Made by a program: the position numbers and the translations under genes. A stretch of 64,000 nucleotides of DNA from Mesostigma viride (lineage: Eukaryota > Streptophyta > Mesostigmatophyceae > Mesostigmatales > Mesostigmataceae). Positions 34,668 to 64,000 of the stretch are shown one piece after another; position 1 is the stretch's first letter; every line of letters starts with the position of its first letter. The notes below the pieces were generated by a model that worked only from the letters and a program-made list of their open reading frames with translations, was not told the origin of the DNA and ran no database searches. The stretch spans positions 74,501-138,500 of the forward strand of contig RPFO01001800.1 in the NCBI GenBank assembly GCA_009746045.1, given 5' to 3'.

Positions 34668-35548
34668 AAACGTTGGCTGAGCGCCGACGGCTGAGGCTAT
34701 GGCGGTACAAGAAGTGCCTCACCAGCCTTGCGCTCAGCATGGGTGCGGGGCTAAAATTTGTTAACCAAATTTCCGGCATCCATAATCCCTGGCTGCTTAA
34801 GGCGGTTGGGATTCATGGCTGCCACTGGCCCGGATTAATGTCCGGGTGATCGGGGTTAAATGCGAAGCGGGGGCTGATGCATTATTTAATGGCTGGTTTG
34901 TTTGAAAGAAACGGCCAGCTGGCCGGGTTGGGCAAGGGCTAGCTTGCTTGATGGTTCCGTACCTGGGGATGCTTGCGCCTCGGGTTGGGCTGTCGGCAGG
35001 CTGGCCTGCCTTTGAGTTGTCTCGTACCTGGAAATGCTTGCATTCCGGGTTGGGCTTGGCTTGAGGGCCGCCGCGGCTCGGGGGGGTAAAAAATTTAAGT
35101 CACCGTTGTGGGACACGGAGCCTCGGCGCAGGAGGCAAGGGCTGAAAGCCAACTTGATTTCGTAATCAGTGGTATTTCCACTTTTTTGTACGGAAGGAGT
35201 GTTTATGTGCTCGGCACTAGGTTGGTTGCTCTTCAAAAAAGTTGTAAACTGGGCGTCGGCTGGAATCAGCGGCGCCAGTCAGCAGCTTTTGCTTTGACTT
35301 TGTGTTCCGCGACAGCACCCCTTAGCGGACCAGAGAAGAGGTCGGCAACGAGGTCAGCGGGGGCCCCCGAGTGGGGTCAAAAATGCGAGCTGTGTCGATT
35401 GACAGTGCATGAATTTTTGTGCATTCACAGTCGCTGGGAATTAAATCTGTTTTCTGGCAACGGAGAGCGCCCATCGCGACAGGACAGCTTTTGACGGGAA
35501 AGGAAATGGTGCTTCTTTAGCGGACCGGAGGGCCAGGAAGGGGAGGTT
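34668..35548. other. Single-copy DNA between the duplicated modules
   Basis: About 880 bp with an internal partial repeat around TCTCGTACCTGG / TTCCGTACCTGG at 34950-35045. No gene recognised. If modules B and C are transposon ends, this would be internal sequence, but it encodes no transposase or reverse transcriptase that I can see. Confidence 0.5.
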
Positions 35549-35675
35549 GGGTAATCGCGAGCCATGCCTAAGGAGTTCTTAATAGCGGTTCTGTAACCGC
35601 TACCTGTCTGTATGCATCTACTTATTGTTTTAACAAAGATGCTGGTGACTATGGTGAGCAAACGGGTGTATGAAT
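35549..35675. repeat. Module C, copy 1 (127-bp direct duplication)
   Basis: Identical by eye to 36124-36250, offset 575 bp. It begins GGGTAATCGCGAGCCATGCC and ends GTGTATGAAT, where it runs straight into module B copy 2 with only one GAAT at the junction. Confidence 0.95.
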
Positions 35676-36086
35676 CGGATTTCTTTGAAAAGAGTTTCTC
35701 GAAGTGAGGCGGGGAATAAGGCCGCTCACGGGAGCCGCCTGGATGGTCGGCTGAACCGGGCGGGTTTGGCAGATGTAACCGGATTTGGCTAATGGCTGGC
35801 GACCTGGAATTGTTAGTAGGGGCAGTGGCCCTATTGTGCTACAATCTCGAAACAATCTTATGCTTAAAGTTTGACAGGGCCGGGTTTGTTGAACCGGTTT
35901 GTTGAATGATAATTAGAACCTTTCGGAAAGGGTATTTGATTGGTTGTTGTTTTTGTGGTACGGTAGGTGTCGCTGCATTCTCAGGTTGGCGTGTTAAGTT
36001 AAGCTCGGTTGTTGATGTCAGCCCCGTGCTAGGGCAGTTTGACTACTTTGGCGGCGTAGTGACATTGTTGTGGTCTTTTTTCTTGT
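35671..36086. repeat. Module B, copy 2
   Basis: Second copy of the 416-bp module. It is followed by 37 bp of unique sequence and then module C copy 2. Confidence 0.95.
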
Positions 36087-36123
36087 CCCACCCACCCACC
36101 CTCTTTGGTGGCCTGGTCTGCGC

Positions 36124-36246
36124 GGGTAATCGCGAGCCATGCCTAAGGAGTTCTTAATAGCGGTTCTGTAACCGCTACCTGTCTGTATGCATCTACTTAT
36201 TGTTTTAACAAAGATGCTGGTGACTATGGTGAGCAAACGGGTGTAT

Positions 36247-36250
<4 letters not shown>
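36124..36250. repeat. Module C, copy 2
   Basis: Second copy of the 127-bp module. Unlike copy 1, its terminal GTGTATGAAT continues directly into a GAAT array of roughly 950 bp. Confidence 0.95.
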
Positions 36251-38420
<2,170 letters not shown>

Positions 38421-38533
38421 AGTGAATGAATTATTCAGTTCAACAGATACAACGCTCCGCGATGGTGACGACAAATCCAAAAAATAAGTGTCATGGATAT
38501 TATGTGTCAAGCTCAACATTTTCCTGGTCTACA

Positions 38534-38788
38534 GGGGAAGTCTTGACTCACTAGTAATTGTACGAATCTGCCTCATTAGTAAGATTCGTTCGAGAATGGA
38601 TGTGAAGTTGAAGCTTGAAACAATCGTCTAAATTGAGGACCAGGTACATGTTGTCTGCGTCTGTACTGGACCGCAGTGATGCCTGCATAGATCCCACTCA
38701 GTTACCCGACCGAATCCTGCATGGAGTAAAACGTATCAGAAAAAATGTCGTTCGTACTAAAATTGTACTAATTTGTCAAGACTTCCCC
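38534..38788. mobile_element. 255-bp MITE-like element with 14-bp terminal inverted repeats
   Basis: It begins GGGGAAGTCTTGAC and ends with the exact reverse complement GTCAAGACTTCCCC; degenerate pairing continues inward (GTACGAA / TTCGTAC). If the terminal A/T pair is included, TAC flanks both sides, consistent with a 3-bp target-site duplication as in PIF/Harbinger-type elements (inference). There is no transposase. The remaining 38789-39268 shows no gene. Confidence 0.75.
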
Positions 38789-39268
38789 TTACATGAAGTC
38801 CAGGGAAGTTCTCAAGATGGGTGAAGTTCTCAAGAAGGCAACCCAGGTAGGTCTTCTGTATTCTCAAAGGATGGAGTGGGATCATTTGTAGCCGTTACAC
38901 CAGCATAATGTTGGTGCACTTTGGATAGTGGCAATGACGGAATGGTGACAAAATGATGACTGAAGTGGAGGACTTTAGTGGTGAAACAGCTTAGGTAAAT
39001 CTGCATACTTACTACTATCCATCATAAGCGGCAGCATCTCAAGTGGTGACGGTGCCAATATTTCAGTAAGATGTGTCCAGAATATGTAAACTATTATTGG
39101 CATGCCGTTTATGTGCTCTGTTTTCCCCCGACACAGGCAGGTAATTGATAGTTGTCCATCATCAAAGCCCAGGCATGACTCAATGTGCTATGATCTCCCA
39201 ACAAGCAGACGCAAGTCGGCCTGATCACTTAGCCTGCAATCAGCCTGACCAAGCCTGTCTCCTGGCAC

Positions 39269-42200
39269 TCATGGCTCTGGCTCCAACTCCAGCACAAAAT
39301 TAACCGGTTTGTCCAGGGTTTGAACGTGGGTTTCCCCCCACAAGGCTGGGCTATGAGGCAGCGCCACCAGAGCATCAACTGCCCGCATGTCTGCCTCATC
39401 CACAACACCAAACACCGAGTGGCCATTGCCCCACTCTGCATGGTTAGCCAGTGAGATGAAGAAGTGCGCCCCCGAACCGATGAGGCAAAGATGGCCACGC
39501 TCAACAATAGGTGTCCCTGCAGGCAGGCACACGTGGCAAGGCAAAAATGCAAAAGAAGCAACAGGAGAAAATATACCACAACTTACCAATAGGCACAAAT
39601 ACACCAAACTTTACCAACCAACAAGCTGTTTTCAAAAGAAAAAAAGGGTAAGAGCTAAGGGACTAGACACATAGTCGGTAGCCTAGAGTCCATGTCTCCA
39701 ATAAAATAAAGGGCTCGCTTCTATTCCCCCCCACCCCCCTCCCGCCCCCTTCCCCCCTCCCCCCCCCTCCCCCCCCCCCCCCCCTCCCCCCCCCTCCCCC
39801 CCCCCCCTCCCCCCCCCTCCCCCCCCCCCCCCCTCCCCCCTCCCCCCCCCTCCCCCCCCCTCCCCCCCCCCCCCCTCCCCCCCCTCCCCCCCCTCCCCCC
39901 CCCTCCCCCCCCTCCCCCCTCCCCCCCATTTTTCAACCACCTTGACCGATCAGTACAATGGTAGGGGTTTTTATATATCCAGCCGAGAGCATGACATGCG
40001 CAGCTGGCCCTTGCCCGCGTGTCCTATGTGGCCCTGCACATGCCATGCTGTGCCGTGCATGTCCTCACCCGGTGCTTCAGGTTGCAAGCGACAGTTTTCG
40101 GGAAACACCATCAAGGGCCCATAACCACCATTTGCACCTGAACCAATGATATTTTTGCTGCGCGTGGGAATAAAGAAGGGAGGGGCGATGGTCTCAACCA
40201 CTTGAACAAAAGAGAGTGATTACCACCATCTAGTTGAATGAAAAGCCAGATGGTGGGAGGTTGCCGCATCAATTTCATCCGGCAACAATGCGGGGAAATG
40301 GCCCGCTTGCCCTTGGCGCACAACCCTCCCCCCCACAAGTTGTGCTGATAGGGCACGTCAGGCGGCCACAAATAACAGGCCACAAAGAAAACCAGTGCCG
40401 TTGGGATTCAGAATCACCACCGTCAGGGTGGTTCGCAATCAAGGCCGGCGTACTGTACACCGGCACGCGCGGTTTATGGGCACCCACAGCAAACGCCTGC
40501 CTGCTCCCAGGTCCTACCTTCCCTGGCCAGCGTGTTGCCACCTGGCACATCAGGCACCTCAAGGCTGCCCTGCAGGAGCGCGTAGGGAGGCCCCCAGAAC
40601 CCGTTCTGGCCCCATCCGTCGGGCACCGGCTCTGCACGGTAAAAATTGCACCGATCGGTGCAGGGCAAAGGTGCCCCCACGGGCGCCCCCCCCCCCGCCA
40701 CTTGCTGCACGTAGCGCACGATCGCGGGCGACAGCTCCGGCTGAAGCCGTGCACGCACGACGACGCCGGTGGAGGTGGTCAGCTTGAGCCTGGGGGCGGG
40801 GAAGGCACGTACGTGACGGGCGTCGGTAGACCACGGGAGATGAACGGCAACGCTTAGCTGGCGCCGTGTGCGGCACGGCGCAGAAGGGAGCTAGGTAGGC
40901 AACGCATCAGTCGCCACTTTCTTGAAATGGAAAAATTCTTAAAGGAAGTCCGAGAAAGTACACAAACATTTTCAAAGCATTACAACGAAGAAAAGGACTA
41001 AGCAGCTGCGAAGCAAGGTGGGACTTGGGAGTTGCCAAATAAAAAAGTGACGAGGAGAGGGTTCACCTCCAGGCAGGGCAGCGGTCAACGCATGGCTAGG
41101 CCATCAACACGCCAAGTACTGTGCTGAACTAAAACTAGCAAAACGACGAAACAGCGCAGGCTCCTTTTGTTCCGTGAACACGTGCCGTACGCCGTAACGC
41201 AACATGCAGCTTGCCAAGGGTGGCCGCAGTCGTGGCGTCAGCTCACGATGGCCCAACTAGCGGCGGCTCAACCCTATCAGAAATGTGCCCCTCCCCCCCA
41301 CACACCTGTTCGTCATGGGCCGGCGCGCCACCCCTGCGTCCTGCACACTTGGCGCTGGTGAGGCCTCCGCACCCGTGGGCACCGCCTGCGCCACTTCTGC
41401 CGCCGGCACCTGGCTGTCCTCGGGCCAGATGGCCCCTGACATCCACGGCGTGACACCTGGCACACCCCCGGCGATGGGTGGCGTGCGCGGGTCAGAGATC
41501 GCCTTGAGCCAGCACTGCTGCTGGCAGAAGCTGGCGTTGGTGCACTGCACCCAGGCGTTGCAGTGGGGCGTGCGGCGGCATAACTCACAGCAGCTGAGGG
41601 GCGACACCTTGTCGGCGCCGATCGCCTTATCCACCGCGCCGCTCCACAGGACCACGTCGCCCCAGAACCTGCGCAGCGGCAGGGGGGGGCCATAGGGGGT
41701 GGACAAGGGGGGAGGAGGGGTGGGCGGCATACACACGGTAAAGATGGGTGTGCGCGTGTGCGCGTCAGCTACCTGGGCAACCCCACTCTGGGCAGTTGGA
41801 GCCCCAGGGCCCCTGGTCCTGGCCCCTCTGCGGACCACAGGGCGTGAGCTTGGACGCACGAGCGCAGGTATAATGGCGGCGACGCGGTGCTAGCGCTGGC
41901 AACCGCACCGATGCCAACATACATGCCTTTGTGTGGCGCGCGCGATGGTGCGCGCAGCCACCCCTGTTCTTCCTTGTACATGCCATAGCCCGCTGCCAAT
42001 GTCCGTCGGAGAGGGAGCCAACCCCGTCGGAGAGGGAGCCAACCAAAAATGTAAGTATAAACAACAAGAATGCCAGCCAAGAGGGAGAGGTATGAGAGCA
42101 GGACTACAAGGCCGTGGTGCCCCCCAGCGCAGCACATGCATGGCACAACACACGCATGGCAGGGGAAGAGGAGGCTACGTGGTGGCATCAGGTAAAAGAA

Positions 42201-43389
42201 TGCCCGGGTGCTGCTCTGCCTGTGCACGCAACGGTGCCATGGGGACCTTCGAAGCAAATGGTGACATGGTGACATCCTGACACAGTGACATGGGGACCTT
42301 TGAAGCAAATGGTGACATGGCGACATCCTGACACGGTGACATGGGGACCTTTGAAGCGAATGGTGACATGGCGACATCCTGACACGGTGACATGGTGGCA
42401 TGATGCCATGGCGGCATGGCAGCGCTGCAGCAGCCATGCAGTGGCAACTCTCGGCGTGCGGGGCAAGCGGCGCGGGACCGGGCACACAGGTACGCAGTCA
42501 TGCGAGCAGGGGGCAAGGGCCTGGCCAGCAAGAGGGCAAGGGCCTGGCCAGGCCATGTGGCTGCGTCAGGTGGGCAATGCCACGGTGGTGAAAGCTGGAG
42601 CCAGCGGCGCACCAAGGGTGGGGCACGTCACCCTCAACAAGTGGGTGGGGGCAGGCATGTAGCTTCTTGGCCACCCCAAACACGGAGAGTGGGGCAAAGT
42701 ATTGTCGGTGCCGTTGTGCCCATTTGTAACAGTCGTACGCAAGCATGTGCTGTCGAAGTGTTGTGTGTCCGCATGGTAAAGGGTGTGTGCTGGTCCAAGC
42801 GTGAGGTTGTGTGCCCTGTGCCAGTCCAAGGGTGGAGGAGTTGTGACTGCCAAGCATTGGGCACGTACTCGGTATAAGCCATGGCATGACAGTAGTCGGG
42901 CAGCGCAACAGGGGCAGCATCACGGCGGTCGGCGCTGGGGGTGCTCGAGCCGTCCTTTCCTCCTCCGCGTGCAGCAGCGTCACTGCTGTCAGCAATTGGC
43001 GCGGCGGCAATGTCAACGTTCTCGGTTGCAGGAACAGCAGCCACTGCAGATGCCTCAGCGGCGGCACCACCCTTGTCATCCCCGGCTGCTACCGCCAAGG
43101 CGGCTGCCTCGTCCTCGATGGTCTCGATCGTTCCGGGGTCGGCTTTCAAACCCAGGGGGTCCCACCTGTCGGACTCGAATTCCTGCACCACGGCCGATAC
43201 GGCCGTGTCATACGAAATCTGCGGCTTCTCCTGCGGTATGTGAAAGTGCTCCTTCTTGTCCTCGGGCACATAATGCACCACGATTTCGACCCGGGCAAGG
43301 CTCTTGGCGACAAACGCGACTTGATAGGACATTACTATAGCTGCAAGAAGCAGCATGATCAAGGGGAGCGATGGCAAGCGTCGAGCCAT
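39269..43389 (-). CDS. Membrane-anchored PAN/apple-like plus cyclophilin-like domain protein
   Basis: Four exons: 43389-42869, 41668-41306, 40789-40518, 39516-39269, with matching phases, 467 residues and stop TGA. The N-terminus MARRLPSLPLIMLLLAAIVM is a signal anchor (type II membrane or signal peptide), followed by an Ala/Asp-rich stalk to about residue 170. Next comes a Cys-rich PAN/apple-like module: FWGDVVLWSGAVDKAIGADK, SCCELCRRTPHCNAWVQC, QQCWLKAI, WMSGAIWP. After a linker a cyclophilin-like domain begins RLKLTTSTGVVVRARL and carries FYRAEPVP, ALLQGSLEVP, GAHFFISLANHAEWGNGHSV and FGVVDEADMRAVDAL. The Arg of FYR, the Phe pair, and Trp/His of EWGNGHSVFG correspond to cyclophilin active-site positions, so isomerase activity is possible. 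Likely lumenal or secretory. Divergent from PF6; no functional link evident. Confidence 0.87.
39727..39927. repeat. C-rich mononucleotide-like tract in intron 3 of the PAN-cyclophilin gene
   Basis: About 200 bp of C runs separated by single T residues. On the transcribed strand of this minus-strand gene the nascent RNA would be G runs broken by A, with strong G-quadruplex potential. The poly-Gly open frames are artefacts. Confidence 0.95.
41998..42045. repeat. 21-bp duplication, two copies
   Basis: GTCGGAGAGGGAGCCAACC occurs twice in tandem in intron 1 of the PAN-cyclophilin gene (42869-41668). Confidence 0.85.
42235..42400. repeat. 51-bp tandem repeat, about three copies
   Basis: Units contain GACATGGGGACCTTTGAAGC and GGTGACATGGCGACATCCTG, in intron 1 of the PAN-cyclophilin gene. 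Confidence 0.92.
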
Positions 43390-44514
43390 TGTACAATGAA
43401 TTTACCAGGTCTGCGTTAGACGTTACCTCACCACTTCCATAACAATGGACTCGTCATCGTGCGCATTACAACGTGCAGCCCTGGGAGCATTCAGGTACCC
43501 AGAATATATATGGTTTGTCTATTCCTAAAATATGTGTAACTTCCGATGTCCGACATCAACTCGCACGGATTACGTCGTGAAGGTGGAAGCGACATTGTGT
43601 CTTGTCTCCATCGGTCGGACCATCGTCACGCAGGCAAGGGGCAGTAGCGTAGGCAGTCAAGCCCCAAGCGAGGAGACGTCCAGACAATTTGCGGAATTTT
43701 CTCTACAAAGCCGATCGTTAGCTTGATTATTATGATCGTACAAGACGGTGTTCGGGTGAACAGAGCTCATGGTGGAAGGCCTGCACATTTAATACCGTTA
43801 ATGTGCCTTTTCCATGGAAATCCATACAACATAATTGTACAGCGATTTACTCGCCATGCCACGAAGGCCAAAGCCTTGAGCGCGCCTGCGTGGTTGGCAC
43901 TACAGTAGGGGAGATTTTGTCAGCGAGGGTGCGACGGTGCGACTCACGCGGACGGAGTGAGGTTAAATGCAACTAGAGTGACCCCGCCAGCGCAAGATTT
44001 TTCCTATCTGTAGATAGGAAGTCCCTATGATGCGTTCCTTTTCGGCTTATAGATAGTATGAATGTCGTATACTGATGAGTGTAGACTGTGTAGTCCCAAG
44101 TCCCAACTCCCTCTACAGTACGCGCATGCAGTTATTTTTGGCCGTTTTCGATAATACTTCAGCATCCCCGTCAAACCGCCGTGACAAAGGGAGCAGGCTA
44201 TGGATGCCGGCAAATTTGTGGCCATGGTGATGGCAATAATAGGAAGATAGGAAACGCAGTGCCTTGAATTCATAAAAACGCTGAAATCTTTTTGAATTTT
44301 TAGCATTCACGTAGCTTTGATGAAGCTTTAGTTAGCTTTGCTTGCTGCGTTCACACATTCCAGTTGGTTGCATTTCGGAAATTGCGGTGATCTGCCGATG
44401 CTGCCGACCTGCAATTATTTTATCATCGGTCCCATCTGTGAGAGGGAGGCCGTGCAGACTTTATGAGCACTGCAATACAGTGGTAGCTGAACGTTTCATA
44501 CCCAAAGCGTGACA
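43390..44514. promoter_or_regulatory. Divergent promoter region between the PAN-cyclophilin gene and PF6
   Basis: 1,125 bp between two outward-facing start codons. No coding exon is seen. It contains a small perfect stem (CCTATCTGTAGATAGG near 44007) and AT-rich stretches, but no recognised flagellar-gene element. Shared regulation is possible but unproven. Confidence 0.5.

Positions 44515-64000
<19,486 letters not shown>

Noticed and set aside
39663-39940. Poly-glycine open frames on the minus strand
   Set aside because: They come from the C-rich tract inside an intron of the PAN-cyclophilin gene.
40111-40460. Possible extra exon of the PAN-cyclophilin gene (GANGGYGPLMVFPENCRLQ frame)
   Set aside because: Exon 3 (ends 40518, phase 1) joins exon 4 (starts 39516) directly to give AREGTPIVERGHLCLIG, as expected for the cyclophilin fold; an inserted exon would break it.

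Overview
This is nuclear DNA of a eukaryotic alga, most likely a flagellated chlorophyte green alga. The evidence is GC-rich exons, introns that mostly run GTGCGT/GTGAGT/GTGGGT...CAG, a bacterial-type topoisomerase I gene with a transit-peptide-like N-terminus, and an orthologue of the ciliary central-apparatus protein PF6/SPAG17. The species cannot be fixed from the window. No bacterial genes, tRNA, rRNA or CRISPR arrays were found. I rebuilt four intron-rich genes by joining exons whose reading phases match across every junction (one junction in topA and one in PF6 remain uncertain).

Layout. (1) About 1-4704, minus strand: a PP2C-family protein phosphatase, ILKAP-like, six exons visible, running off the left edge. 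(2) 4705-7662: a divergent intergenic region with an 845-bp CCCA/CCCG tract. (3) 7663-30727, plus strand: bacterial-type DNA topoisomerase I, about 24 exons and about 1,219 residues over 23 kb. It has all TOPRIM acidic residues, the active-site Tyr, a four-Cys zinc ribbon, C-terminal TopA repeats and a basic tail. (4) 30728-39268: a gene-poor convergent spacer with two MITE-like foldbacks, a duplicated 416-bp/127-bp module and very large tetranucleotide arrays. (5) 39269-43389, minus strand: a four-exon, 467-residue protein with a signal anchor, a PAN/apple-like domain and a cyclophilin-like domain. (6) 43390-44514: a short divergent promoter region. (7) 44515-64000, plus strand: PF6/SPAG17, at least 23 exons and 1,972 codons, running off the right edge.

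The genes do not form an operon or an obvious pathway. TopA probably relaxes organelle DNA, PF6 builds the C1a projection of motile flagella, the PP2C is a signalling phosphatase, and the PAN-cyclophilin protein is probably in the secretory pathway.

The most unusual signal is in the introns. In at least eight introns the 5' splice site itself lies inside, or is copied by, a tandem or local duplication. Examples are 48-bp x4 at 8.1 kb, 42-bp x9 at 15.7 kb, 26-bp x3 at 26.0 kb and 56-bp x10 at 3.0 kb. Several of these copies would be usable in-frame donors. The second striking structure is the 33.6-38.4 kb locus. There a GAAT array has expanded at one copy of a duplicated junction but not at the other, next to a chain of tetranucleotide arrays whose successive units mostly differ by one base.
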